Positions 52,078-64,000 of a stretch of DNA of 64,000 nucleotides are shown piece after piece. The notes under the pieces are model-generated. The model ran no database searches. It had not been told where the DNA came from and was given only the letters and a program-made list of their open reading frames with translations. Within the stretch, counting starts at the first letter, position 1. Every line of letters starts with the position of its first letter. The translations under genes were made by a program, and so were the position numbers. This stretch comes from Hyphodiscus hymeniophilus (Eukaryota; Ascomycota; Leotiomycetes; Helotiales; Hyphodiscaceae), in the NCBI GenBank assembly GCA_016508695.1, contig VNKQ01000007.1, positions 1 to 64,000 of the forward strand, written 5' to 3'.

Positions 52078-55072
52078 ATGTTCAGCTCAGCGCTGAAGTC
52101 CTTCTCTTCGAATATAAACTCCAACTATACCATTGCCTCTGCTCCGAGCTCTTTATCTGGGCCATGGCGAATATACGATGCGAAGAAGAAGTCGACGGGC
52201 AAATCTGTCTCTGTATTCGTACTTGATCGCAAGTCTCTGGAACCATCCCAATCATTGGGTCGATCAAGCGCGGCCTCCATAAAGCGGGCAACAGAGGAAG
52301 TAGTGGAACGATTGAAAAAGGAGGCATCTTCTCTGGCCCGGCTACGCCATCCAAATATCCTGGAGCTTGTGGAACCGATTGAGGATACTAGGAATGGAGG
52401 GCTGCAGTTTGCTACGGAGACGGTGACTGCTTCTTTATCTGGTCTATTACAAGAGAAGGACGAACAAGAGAGGGTAGGAGGGGTTGGTGGAAGACCAAGT
52501 CGCTTTGTGACAGGAGATGCTGAGGGGGGACGCCACAGGAGAGAGCTTGAAATCGATGAATTGGAGATACAAAAGGGATTGGAACAGATTAGCAAAGCCT
52601 TGGAATTCTTGCATGATAATGCTGGTCTGGTCCATGGAAACTTGACGCCGGATGCGGTCTTTGTGAACGGGAAGGTGGGCTGAACCATTGATCTATTTGA
52701 AGGATATTGACTGACAATGAGTAGTCTGATTGGAAAATTTCAGGACTGAGTTTCTCAAGTCCGCCAGACAACTCCTCAAAACCTACCTCTGTTACTCCTA
52801 TAAACCTCTCGGAGGCTCTCAATATCGATCCCAGGCTACCACGTTCCGTACAAATGAATCTCGATTACTGTTCTCCCGATTTCGTTTTGGATTCGAATCT
52901 AAATACAGGGGCTGATATGTTCTCCCTCGGTCTTCTCATCATTGCTCTTTATAACTCGCCGCATGCCTCGCCCCTGCAGTCGAATTCGAGCCTAGTAAGT
53001 CAAATTTGATCCGGAGCTTCTCTATGAAGCGTTTACTAAGCCAAACCGTAGTCCAATTACAAGCGTTTATTCGCGTCCTCCTCTACAATACCCTCCTCAA
53101 GTAATGGCTTTCTTTCTTCGAGACCGTTGCCAAAAGAATTAACTGGCTCTGTCCTACCACGTCTCATAACCAGACGACCTGCCCAAAGGATGACCGCAAA
53201 GGAATTTCAGCAAAGCGCGTATTTTGACAACATCTTGATCTCTACAATACGGTTCTTAGACTCCCTACCTGCAAAGACACCGAATGAGAAAACACAATTT
53301 ATGCGAGGACTAACTCGTGTACTGCCTTCCTTTCCAAAAACAGTGCTGGAGAAGAAGGTTTTACCCGCATTATTAGAGGAGATGAAAGATCGAGAATTAT
53401 TGGCGTTGATCTTACAGAATGTGTTCAAGATTATTGAACTTCTACCATCTGGCCGCCGCGCATTCACAGAAAAGATTTTACCTCGGTTCCGTGAAATATT
53501 TCTGCCTCCAAACAATTCAAAAGGACCTCCAGACCGAGATCCAGCAAAAGAAGCCGGATTAGTGGTGCTCCTTGAACACATCTCGGTCATCACAGGAAAC
53601 TGCTCCCGGAAAGAGTTTAAAGACGAGATACTACCCATAATACATCTGGCTATTGAATCTCCAACGCACAGTATCGTCGATGCGTCCCTACGAAGCCTTC
53701 CAGCCATCCTACCTATACTCGATTTCTCCACGATAAAAAACGAGCTATTCCCTGTGATCGCTACGGTCTTCAGTAAGACCAGCAGCCTGGGTATCAAAGT
53801 TCGAGGACTTGAAGCCTTTGTAATTCTTTGTGGCGGATCATCTGATCCTGCAAGTGATGATGGCCTAGACGGTATCATGAACTCAACTGCGAAGAAAAAT
53901 AGCTCTACGGCCCTCGACAAATACACAATGCAAGAGAAAATCATTCCGTTGATTCGAGCGATAAAGACAAAAGAGCCAGCTGTTTCGATTGCAGCCTTGA
54001 ACGTTTTACGTGTTGTTGGAGGCGTCGCTGACGCGGACTTTGTGGCCATGGACATTCTTCCAGTCCTATGGAGCATGAGCTTTGGACCTCTCCTCAATTT
54101 AGCGCAGTTCCAGTCTTTCATGGACCTGATCAAAAGCCTTTCTTCGAGAGTAGAGGCTGAGCAGACGAAAAAGCTACAAGAGCTGTCTGGGACCAACGAT
54201 ATAGGACACAAAGGTAACGATGACTTCATGTCCTTTGGCGCAACCAGTGGCTTCCCACACAGTAATGGTGGAGACAATCCTGAGATCGACTTTGAGAGAC
54301 TGGTGAAGGGCAACGCAGCTGACAACGGATCTTCAAATCCTATGGATGTAGGATGGGATTCTATTCCATCAAATGCCGGAGTGCAACCCCAGGTGAGCAA
54401 CCAACCGAAGCCAGCCTCTTTCGCATGGTCGACTCCAGATCCGACAAAGCAATCATACCCGAGTATGGGGTCTCTCAAACCACAACAACCTACTTCTCGG
54501 ACTATTACGCCAGATCTGTCTCGCTTTGATACCCTTTCGCCTGGAACAACGCAGTTTTCACAGCCCCTTCAACCGCAGCCTCCACAATCTCAATCCTTTC
54601 AAGCTCCATCAAATTACAGTAATCCTTCTCAAATGAGCAATTACAACCCATCACCATTCCCGCAACCGCCTAAGCCTCAGACACAGCCTTTGCAGACGTT
54701 TCAGACCCCGCCTACTACAGTCAACTGGGGTGCAGCCGCGCCGAATGCCTGGACGAGTTCGAACTCTTCTTCTATCGCTGGCGTTGGAAACTCGATGGGA
54801 AGCATGTCACTGAACCAGCAGCGGCCGGCAATGAGCTCGCAATCTTCGTGAGGACTCTCACGGTTATTTGGTCATTTCTCAAATACTGACTGTATTCTAG
54901 GTTCTCATTGCCGCCACCGCCAGGGGCTCCGTCGAATGCATTTGGGGCACAGCAGTCAGCATTTGGAACTCAACAATCAGGTTTTGGAGCACAATCATCA
55001 TTTGGTGTGCCCAGTCAGCCCAAACCACCGACGCAAAAAACGGGATTGGATGCTTATGAAAGTTTAATATGA
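52078..55072 (+). CDS. SCY1: SCY1-like pseudokinase (SCYL2 type)
   Basis: Four exons (52078-52674, 52725-52994, 53052-54847, 54901-55072; introns 50, 57 and 53 nt) give 944 residues. The kinase-like domain covers about 25-305: GPWRIYDAKKKSTGKSVSVF, LARLRHPNILELVEPIED, and LVHGNLTPDAVFVNGK where active kinases have HRD-x-K-x-x-N. The catalytic Asp and Lys are absent, so it is a pseudokinase. HEAT-like helices follow (PLPKELTGSVLPRLITRRPA onward, to about 610). The rest is Gln/Pro/Ser-rich (QPLQPQPPQSQSFQAP) and ends TGLDAYESLI. Relatives act in clathrin-mediated traffic between the Golgi and endosomes. The last exon would be lost if the GTGAGG donor were missed. Confidence 0.9.
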
Positions 55073-56327
55073 GCCGAGTACTTGGGATAGATTGAGCGTA
55101 GGAGTTTGGACTGGGTAGAAGCACAATCTTGAAGCGAAGCACGAACTTCATCAATGCAACGGTTGACAGTCATCACGTCTGTACATGTTCTCATATTACA
55201 AGATGCACAGTGAGTCGCATTCATGTAGAGGGATAAATGGCCCTTTGTCTCTGAATTTCAATGATATAACCAGAATATTGACACTGAACATGCGTCAATT
55301 CCTGTTTCAGCATTGATTAGTGTCTTCAATTGATAGTTCGAGGCTATCTTGATTTCTTGAAGCTCCAGAAGAACGAGCCAAAGTTTGAATGCTTGACATA
55401 GTAGTGAAGTAACAGCTCCCGTTTGCTACCCAAGGCCCTTTTGACCTGGAAAGTAAAGTCAAATAGGGTCAATTTCTTCTTATCTTCTTAATTTCAGGGG
55501 CTGTAACTTTTCGAGAACTCATTGAAGACCACTTGATAGTCTCGCACTACTACATGCTTGCACAGACGATTAGAAAACAATAGAAAGAAATGGATATCAG
55601 ACACAGAATGCTCAATATCAAGCCAGCTGGTGCGGGAAGGACCAAATCCTGCTGGATATCCTCAACTTGGCAGAGGTAGGACTTGAGCCATATTGAAGGT
55701 TAATTGAATACTACTCAATTGTTTTTCCTGTTAGAGAGCCAATCATTTAAAAATTAAAACGATAGGTCGAACCTCAAGTTGGCAGTCAACGAACAAATAG
55801 CATGGTTGTCGTGTCTGGCTCTTGTGAAGAAGGATGATGACCTTGAGTGCTGAGAAGCCGTCTGCCATTCCTGGTACAATACACCGTTTTGACGGCATTC
55901 TCGTTTCGCCCAAGGTTATAGAGAACTCCAAAGGAGAGAGAGTATAGACAGGAGGCTGTCAATAGGTCTCCAGTACCTACTTGAGTGAATAGGGTCCGAG
56001 CGCTGTGGCTGCCTGTGATTCATTTCAGGCACCCACGCATCCGGTTTGGCTACCAGCCAGCCACCCCTGCATTGGTATTGTCATTCCTCAAGCAAAAAGG
56101 TGCAGAGCTATTGTCTCTTTCAGTACGCGCCTTTTGGCCTCGAAAGTTGTTCATCTCTCGCACTTGCGACTTCAACCTTTCAACTAGTAATTCTCTCACA
56201 CTCTTGAATTTCTTTGGACTTCTTCGTCCTCCCTTTACACGATCAATCATTTCGATCAATGCTGATCTAATAATCTCGCATATCATCTCCAAAACCAACA
56301 CGCGCGTTCATCAAAACAACCGCCACG
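55073..56327. other. Long spacer, no supported gene
   Basis: About 1.25 kb between the SCY1-like gene and RCC1. Only motif-free frames; the last 300 bp is pyrimidine-rich and probably RCC1 leader and promoter. Confidence 0.4.
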
Positions 56328-58310
56328 ATGCCTCCAAAGAAAGCAGCATCGAAAAAGGCAGCTCCTGCTTCGACCTCTACCAAACCTTCGCGCACTCCTA
56401 AAGCAAAGGTTGCCGAACCTGCTGCTGCCGCGAAGCCTGCAGCTAAAAAGAGGAAAGCGACATCAGATGTCGCCGCCGAAGGAAGACCCAAGGCCAAGAA
56501 GTCAAAAGTTGAGACGTCCGAAGCTCCCATTGAGAGAAAGATTGCTCCCTTGAAAAAGACTGCTACCAGTATGCTAATTCCATTATTGGAAGTTATGGAC
56601 TAATCAAATTACTGACTTTGATATAGCTGTCGCACCCAAAAAGGCCACTGCTACCAAGAATAAGACCAAAGGTACGACAACTTCACCCATGTAAGCTCGT
56701 TATATTCGTACTAACATCTAGACCAGTCAATGCTCCTAAAAAGACTCCCGCTCCCAAGAAAACTCCCGCTCCGAAGAAAACTCCCACTCCCAAGAAAGCT
56801 CCCGCAAAGAAAGCTCTCCCCCAAATCAACTCTCGTCCTACACAAAAGCTTGACATATACGTTTTTGGTGAGGGAACAGCGGGTGAGCTTGGTCTCGGTG
56901 GAGTCAAATACGATGGCAAGAAGCCCATCGACGTTGTGAGACCTCGAATCAACCACAATCTCTCTGCGAAGGACGTTGGTGTTGTCCAGATGGCTGTCGG
57001 CGGAATGCATTGTGCTGCCCTCACCCATGACAACAAGATCCTGACTTGGGGTGTCAATGATACTGGTGCTCTCGGACGAAGAACTGGGGCTGGGAAGGTC
57101 AAGGAGATTGGACAAAAGGATAACTCGGATAGTGATGATTCGGACTCAGACGACGATGATGAGTTCTTGAACCCAACGGAGTCTGAGCCAAGAGAAGTCA
57201 GCCCGAAATACTTCCCTGATGGCACACAATTTGCTTTCCTGTCCGCCAGTGACAGCGCCACCTTTGCAGTCACCACTGATGGATTTGTTTATGGTTGGGG
57301 TGGATTCCGAGTATTTCTACCCGTCTTTCTATTGTATTATGTACTAACAGCGATAGGGCAACGAGGGTCCCTTGGGCTTCCGACCAAAGAAGGTTCGCAG
57401 CGAACTCGAGGACGAGGAATATGAGGGTGAAGATGCCGAATCACGTAAGGAGAGACTGACAAGAGAACCATTCCAACGCTCGCCCATCCTCATTCCTGAG
57501 CTCAAGAAGATCGTCGCACTCACCTGTGGTACCAATCATGTTCTCGCTCTCGATGACAAAGGAAAGGTTTTTGTCTGGGGTGCTGGTGAGCAGAATCAAC
57601 TCGCACGTCGGGTCGTCGCCAGAACTGCAGAGGGTGCCTTGATCCCACGCGAATTTGGTCTTCAACGAAAGAAAATTTCAAAGATTGGATCTGGCGACTA
57701 TCATAGCTTTGCTGTTGACAAGGATGGTAAAGTTTACGCTTGGGGACTCAATACATTCAGTCAGACCGGTATCCCAACGTCCGAGAACAAGGACGACACC
57801 ATCCTCGTCCCAACGTTGGTCAAGAACCTCAGTGCATACGCTATCAAAGAGGTCGATGGCGGAGCTCACCACACCATTTCATGCACAGAATCCGGTCAAG
57901 TGCTCGTCTGGGGCCGAATCGACAACGACCAAGGTGGCATGGAAGTTGACAAATTCGCGGAGTCCGATGTATACATCGATGACCAGCAAAGACGTCGTTA
58001 CTTGAAGAATCCCGTAGTCCTGCCAGGTAAGTTTTTCCAATCTCAAATCTTACAATCAACTTTTACTCATCTCACAGCAGATATTAATGGCGAGACCGTC
58101 TCCGCATTTCCTGATGGTTGCCTCGTCGTCACAAAGGAGGGTCAAGCATACAGCTGGGGCTTCTCTGGTAACTACCAAACTGGATTGGGTACGATGGAGG
58201 ACGTAGAGGAAGCCACGTTGGTAGAGAATTCTGCCATTCGAGGAAAGAAGCTGGTTTATGCTGGCGCGGGCGGACAATTCGGCATCCTGGCGGGTATTCA
58301 TGAGGACTAA
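56328..58310 (+). CDS. RCC1: Regulator of chromosome condensation, Ran GEF (RCC1)
   Basis: Five exons (56328-56568, 56627-56671, 56727-57310, 57357-58026, 58078-58310; introns 58, 55, 46 and 51 nt) give 590 residues. RCC1 (yeast Srm1, fission yeast Pim1) loads GTP onto Ran on chromatin. About 125 N-terminal residues are Lys/Ala/Pro-rich like a histone H1 tail, with four PKKTPA-type repeats. Then the seven-bladed propeller begins at KLDIYVFGEGTAGELGLGG, with later blades at AVGGMHCAALTHDNKILTWG, ALTCGTNHVLALDDKGKVFV, SGDYHSFAVDKDGKVYAWGL, DGGAHHTISCTESGQVLVWG and QAYSWGFSGNYQTGLG. An acidic loop (NSDSDDSDSDDDDEF) sits inside the second blade. The 45 nt second exon codes only basic tail. Confidence 0.94.
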
Positions 58311-59569
58311 GCTTTTTCAACAATTCAAAATATTCGAAGGGCTTGGGGGACATTATGGGAAAGTCCTCAAAACCGGTCATTTCACTGGTACAAAGATCTT
58401 AATCGAGTAGGACCCAGGAGTTAGCTGGTGTGGGTTGTTCATGGAGATAATAAAAACGCTTTTCTGGCCACTCTCCTGATCCCTTTTTCCCTTCTGTTCT
58501 GTATAGTATCGCTTGACTGCTTCTCCAAACCGCCTCCTCGATTTTACCAAAAAGAAAAGGAGCAAGAGAGAGCGAGAGATAATATAAGTTTCCAATCCCT
58601 TAAAAGGCTACCTACTCGCCCTCCATCTCATTCCACCAGGTTCGCCGTCCTTCCCCGTTTATCTACTCAATGGTCTGGACTCAGCGGTCGATGGATTGAT
58701 ATATCGGGGAACGCGAGAGCTATGTATGATATTAACATAACGAACGTCTTTGATAACATTGATAGACCAAATACCATATCTTCCAGTACTCAGTACCAGC
58801 GATGGTGATCAAACCACGCCGCCGCACGCCTGTGTTTGTCTCGATTTATCTATCATGATGATCTTATGCCGGAGATATCACTAGTAGTCTGGCAATTTAG
58901 GATTGAGCAGAGTTACTACGATGTGATAATGATATGATATGATATGATATGGTATGAGGAAGCGATGTCGTAGAGGTATCAGCAGAGCAATTATGAATAC
59001 TACCACTACTACGACGACAACTACTACTACGAGAGGGATTCACTACAAAGAGAAGCATGAGTATTCACGAGCAAGGGATTCAAGCCTTCAAGGTTTGGAA
59101 ATGCTAGTTTTCTTTTATTGTATTATCATTCCCCCATGCGTGACGAGTCGGTTGCCCGACGAGCTGCTCACATCACGTCCCATTCTCGGATCCTCCGCAT
59201 CCGCGTACGCCTCTCGACTTGGGGAGCAAGCAGCCAGCGGCTGTGTGTACTCGTCCTTTATTCAGACAGCACAACACCGAGATCTATATTTTTTTTGTTC
59301 CTCATACTCGCACCAACAAGAGACGATATCACTATTTTTGATTCGATAGACGGTTGCACGGACCCGTAAACGCCATACATGCAAGCTGGAACCGTTGCGC
59401 CGATAAGGTATATTTACAAAAGGAATAGGAGAGTAGTGTACACTATGGACATGGTGGCCGGTCCGAGTTCGTGCGAAGCTTTGGGTGATCCTAGTCTCTA
59501 TCTGAGGTAAGGGCGCTCCTGGCTAGGACCTGCGTTGTCTTTTGACTGAGAGGTTCCTCAAGTGGGATT
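58311..59569. other. Convergent spacer with simple repeats
   Basis: About 1.26 kb between two 3' ends. Holds four GATAT pentamers (58931-58950), an imperfect ACT/ACG triplet run (58998-59031) and a T-rich run near 59288. A 126-codon plus frame at 58428-58808 has no motif. Confidence 0.45.
58931..58950. repeat. Short tandem repeat (GATAT)4
   Basis: Four perfect copies followed by a variant GGTAT. Intergenic. Confidence 0.85.
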
Positions 59570-62500
59570 TCAATCTTTGGACTGACCAGATGAGCCGGCC
59601 GGGACTGGTGTGATATCATCAATCTGGCTGGGAGGAGCATCGAGGTTATGTGGATTTTCCGTGATCACAGGGTCATCAGGCTTCGTTCCAGGATGGATCT
59701 CGACTTCCTCGCTATTTTCGAGATGTGATCTTCCACTCGCACGAGAGAACATGGCGTCATTATCAGGATAGTTTCGCTCGATGGGAGACCAACCAGCAAC
59801 ACTACCGGCAATGATGCCAGCCATGACTGTGGTTGCACCGAGAGCCGAATTGGATCTTGATCGGTTGCTTCTACCGCGCTTACGAGACTCGGGTGTGGGT
59901 TGTGTGGGTTGCGGTGTACCGAAGTCGTCCTCGCGTTGATACTCTGGCGTTTGTGGAACAGAGTTGCTTCGAGATCTTGAACCACTTCTGGAGCGAGGCA
60001 TGAGGGTGTCGCGAGTTTGTTGCATAGCGAATCTCAGGTTGTTGAGTCGTCCACCCTTCACACGCTTCAGGAAGCTAAGCTCTTCCTTGACATCTGCCAA
60101 TGGCTTGGGGAAACGGAATTGCTCCTCTTCATCAGAGATGGTAACCTCTGGTCCCTTCGGTCTTGACCTGATGTATTCGGGAATTATTCGAAGGAGCAGT
60201 TCGTCTGGCACCAAGCGAATGACAGCTCCCACGGGAATAGAGAGGAAACCAAGAACAATCGAATATGCCCATTGAGCGCCGTTGAGATGAACAACGGCAA
60301 AAGCTTTTCCACCAATAAAAATGATTAAGACTTGACCACCAACCATGACTACATTGATAGCAATGAAGAACCAGTTGCGCGAGACGCCTTCGAGAATGTT
60401 GAACTTGTTGTCAAGACGGCGATTGCTTCAAATGATTAGTAAAGATTCAGGAATTGGGACTGTCAGAGTGTTGTACTTACTTCCATTGGTTAAAGATTTG
60501 CATCCAGACGAACGTGTTGAAAACAAGGGTATTTATCGATTCAATCTCGCGTGGAGAGCTGTATGACAGTATCGATCTGGCGCCGAAGTAGAGGAGTAGA
60601 GTGATCACCAGCTGGTAGATTGCTTCTCCTATGATCATTTTCCACATGGTAATGGTGATCAGAGGTGCTGATTTCGGGTCTGGCTTTCGATCCAGAATGC
60701 TCGGGGTAGGAGGGTCCGTAGCTAATGCTAATGCGGCCATCGTGTCCATGATGAGATTGACCCAAAGCAATTGAACTGCGGTCAAGACGGATTCTTCTGA
60801 TTTACTGGAAACGGCCGAGATGAAGGTAAGCAATACGGCGGTGATGTTGACTGTGACTTGGAACTGCAAGAACTTCTTTACGGCATCATTCACAGCTCGT
60901 CCCCACATCATGGCCTTAACAATGGAGTTGAAATTATCATCCATAAGAATGATAGCAGAAGCCTCCTTGGCAACTTCAGTACCAGCAATACCCATAGAAA
61001 ATCCAACATCAGCAGTCTTGAGAGCGGGAGCATCGTTCGTTCCATCACCAGTGACAGCAACAGTTTCGCCGAGATCCTTCAGCCTCTTCACAAGAATACG
61101 TTTGTCTTCAGGGCTGGACCGTGCGAGTACTTGCAAGCGTGGAATGATTTGATCCATCTTGGTCTTAGGCAACTTTCGAAAAGCTGGTCCTTCCATGACA
61201 ATGCCGCCAGGAGTGTAGATTCCACACTCCTCAGCAATAGCCTTCGCAGTAACCATGTTGTCTCCGGTGACCATACGAACGACGACACCAGCTTTTTGAC
61301 ATGTCTTCACGGCTTCTGGGACGCCTTCTCGAAGAGGATCCTGAATACCGACGATACTCAAAAGGGCCATTTGCCGAAAGATATCCTCAAACACGACTTC
61401 ATTCTTCTCGCCTTCGACTATTCGAGCACCTTTCGCAGGCCATTTGTCAAAATCTCGATATACCATGGCAATCGTTCGTAGAGAGCGGCGGGCGTAGTCG
61501 TCGATCAGATTGGTCAAAGTTTGGCGATTATCGTCTGTCATCGAGGAACTATTGATCTCCTTGGTAGGGTCCCGGATGATGGCGGTGCACTTCTCAAGAA
61601 GAATTTCAGAGGCTCCTTTGACATAGAGACGGTACTTGCCATTTTCCAGTTGCACAACCACACCCATACACTTACGACCGGAATCAAAGGGAACCAGTTG
61701 CACAACCGTCGCATTGGAACGTTCCTGATTCACCGATTTCATGCCCAAGAAATCTCTAGCAAATGTCAAAAGGGCCGTCTCGGTCTTAGAGCCAATAAAG
61801 CCCTGGACTCCGTCGACATCACCTTCGAAAGCGGTTGAGTTCAAGACGATCGACTGTAACAAAGCTGCTTTAACACTCGGGTCCAGAGAGGCGACAACTT
61901 CTTGAGGTGGGACGTTCTCAGAGACTTGTCTGGAAGGCTGGGATTGTTTGCCTTTGCCTGCCGATTCGTTGTCTTCAGCGTCCACAGTACCACCAAATCG
62001 AGAACTAGTGCCGAGTGTTCCGGCAACTACTAGCATCTTATTCTGGGTCAATGTACCAGTCTTATCAGAGCAGATGGTTGTTGCATTTCCCATGACTTCG
62101 CAAGCCTTCAAATGACGAACCAGGTTATTGTCCTTTAACATTCTGGTGGTAGCAAAAGCTAGGGCGAGAGTAACAGCCAAGGGTAAACCTTCGGGCACGG
62201 CCACAACGATGATTGTGACTGTGACAATGAAGATCTGAAGGAATTGCTGTCCTTTCTCCGCCGGACTGAGATGGTTATTAGGTAGGCGGACCAAGAATTC
62301 GATGAACAGAACGATGAAGAGAAGGAGACCAGCAGCTCCACCAAGTTTCGCAATGTACTCTGCGAGGGTATTTAACTTCGACTGGAGAGGTGTGACTTCG
62401 GGATCTTCGCGTAGGGACATCAAAGTCTTTCCGTAACTCGAATTCACACCAGTAGAGGTAACGAGGAACGTGCCTAGACCTTCGGTGACCTGGGCCCCAG

Positions 62501-64000
62501 ATAGAATGAAAGGGTCCAGCTTCTTGAGGTTCTCGTGGTTCTCAATGGCAGCATACACATCGTCCGCGGGTCGTTTTCGAATCAGATCCGATTCCCCCGT
62601 CGTTTGAGATTCGTCGCATTTTACATTGTGACCTTCGATAAATATTCCGTCGACTGGGATCATATCCCCTGGTTCCAAATGCACGACATCTCCAACCAAA
62701 ATATCATAGACGGAAATTTCCATCGTTTTGCCTGACCGAATAACATTGACCTCGCGATCCTCCTTTTTCTTGTTGAGTTTAACAAACTGTCGTTCTTTTT
62801 GGAAGTCGTTCAGCGATCCCACAACTACCACCACTACAATGGCTACAATAATCGCGACTCCCTCAACCCACTCGATAGGCGGATTCTCGGCATCGTGTTT
62901 GGTCCCAAAAGTTTGATACAATCCAACAGCCAAGGAGATTGCGGCGGCTATGGAGAGAAGAATCAATACTTTGTCGTTGTATGTAATCCACATGAGTTGA
63001 AGAAGATTCTTGCCCTTCTTGACAGGTAATCGGTTGTCTTTGAAAACCCTCTTTCGGTCAAAGAATTTATCGGTCGCAGCCGCACCTCTTGGCCTTGAGC
63101 GAGTAGTGCTTTTGGTATCGACTCTTGCCACAGGTGTTTTCGAATCGTCATTCGGACTCGATTGCTTGCCTACTGCAGCTCGTGCGTCCTCAAAAGACAC
63201 CGCTCCATCCAGATCCGTTTCGTCGACACTCAAACCAGCTTTGCGATCCGTTCGTAAACCCTTTTCCAAGCCTGCCAATCCTCCCAAGGCGTAAAACGCT
63301 GACAGGCTTTTCGGATTTATTAGTTTATTAAGCTGGCCTTGAGAAAATGCGAAACTATTGTCTGACACTTCGAAATCATCCTCTGTCCCTGGATCAGGAT
63401 GTAGTGCTTCAGCATCGTTCATGATATCCTGATTTGCATGCCCTCCTTGTGTCCTGTCTCCCTGCACTGAATTGTTTGCATATGTCTCCCCACTGTAGTT
63501 CGTAGCTGACCTTGCCCCATCATCGGAAGACTCGATTGAGTTCTGTCTGGACCGTAAGCTTGGGACCGCAAGAAAGCCGAGTGACTTGTCGCCTCCTCTT
63601 GATGTTGGTGACGAAACGTTGTGTGGAGACGTCGGTCTACTGGCACTGCTTTCGAAGGACGGTGCTGGTCTTAGTTCGGGTATCGATATTGCACTTGCTT
63701 GACTTGGCTGGCTTGCATGGCCTGGTCGGTTTATAAAGGAGTTCGTGCTCGCGCCTTCGATGCCAGAAGGGCTACTTGGCTCGCCCTGCAGTGTGGAAGG
63801 CGAGTTAGGCATAGCTCCTAGAGCGACTGCATCGCTCTCCATGTCTTGGGGCGAGCTCATGTTGGTACTGACTGCAGAAGTATCTATTGTGATAGTAGGT
63901 CTGTAGAGGTCGCATGTTAGCAAGGCCGAAGGAGGGACATATGTAGGTGGTGAGAACTTACGCCCTTTGCCTCCTCCCTCCTCTAGTCGGCGATGGTGTT
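59570..64000 (-). CDS. PMC1: Plasma-membrane-type Ca2+-ATPase (PMC1/PMCA family), 5' partial
   Basis: Exons inside the window: >64000-63962, 63900-60481 and 60425-59570 (introns 61 and 55 nt). At least about 1,437 residues are coded, and the start lies beyond the window unless an internal ATG is used. It is a P2B calcium pump moving Ca2+ out of the cytosol, in fungi mostly into the vacuole. Motifs are KLGGAAGLLLFIVLFIEFLV, the PEGLP kink, the phosphorylation site CSDKTGTLTQNKM, RMVTGDNMVTA, the hinge VAVTGDGTNDAPALKTADVG and QLLWVNLIMDTMAALALATD. A long Ser-rich N-terminus precedes the domain. The C-terminal extension (about 200 residues) has a Ser/Arg run, RSRSGSRSRSNSVPQTPEYQ, longer than in yeast Pmc1. 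I see no clear calmodulin site. Confidence 0.93.

Noticed and set aside
53207..54478. 423-codon open frame on the minus strand
   Set aside because: It lies entirely opposite the SCY1-like third exon, which has clear family motifs. The minus frame has none and is a shadow.
1..64000. CRISPR arrays, phage or bacterial operons
   Set aside because: Genes have spliceosomal introns and fungal families throughout; no spaced direct-repeat array was seen.

Overview
The window is the end of a chromosome from a filamentous ascomycete (Pezizomycotina). It opens with CCCTAA telomere repeats. Genes carry many 41-195 nt GT-AG introns with CTAAC or CTGAC branch sites, and they include fungal-only families: HET, Zn(II)2Cys6 regulators, DUF6594, DUF1868 and DUF6699-like. 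I cannot fix the class or genus from sequence alone. All exon structures were built by hand from splice signals, frame continuity and family resemblance.

Telomere to 19 kb: a class II aldolase gene cut off directly by the telomere; an acetoacetate-decarboxylase-like gene; a GCIP/CCNDBP1-like gene divergent from ARP6; an F-box gene divergent from a UFD1/zinc-finger gene; a relic of a fungal transcription factor; a secreted VPS62-family protein; an atypical RING protein; a patch of decayed repeats and orphan ORFs; and a CUE-like acidic protein.

20-31 kb: four separate redox enzymes (DAO-type FAD oxidoreductase, aldo-keto reductase, old yellow enzyme, zinc-type alcohol dehydrogenase), a small DUF6699-like protein and a broken HET gene. 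31-38 kb: the nine-exon glutamine-dependent NAD+ synthetase QNS1, divergent from a Zn(II)2Cys6 regulator. 38-45 kb: an intron-containing tRNA-Ser(GCU), a DUF1868 membrane-anchored protein, and fumarylacetoacetase divergent from a CYP504-type P450. That pair fits the start and end of phenylacetate/homogentisate breakdown. A 534 bp element with perfect 26 bp inverted ends lies just after the P450.

45-49 kb is gene-poor, with a hexanucleotide microsatellite, a DUF6594 membrane protein and a second transcription-factor fragment. 49-64 kb is a conserved housekeeping block: complex I ESSS subunit, mitochondrial branched-chain aminotransferase, SCY1-like pseudokinase, RCC1 and a large PMC1-type Ca2+-ATPase that runs off the window end.

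The most unusual signals are the telomere-truncated aldolase, the inverted-repeat element, the HET relic and the decayed repeat/orphan stretch near 15-18 kb. I found no CRISPR, phage or clearly new multi-gene system.
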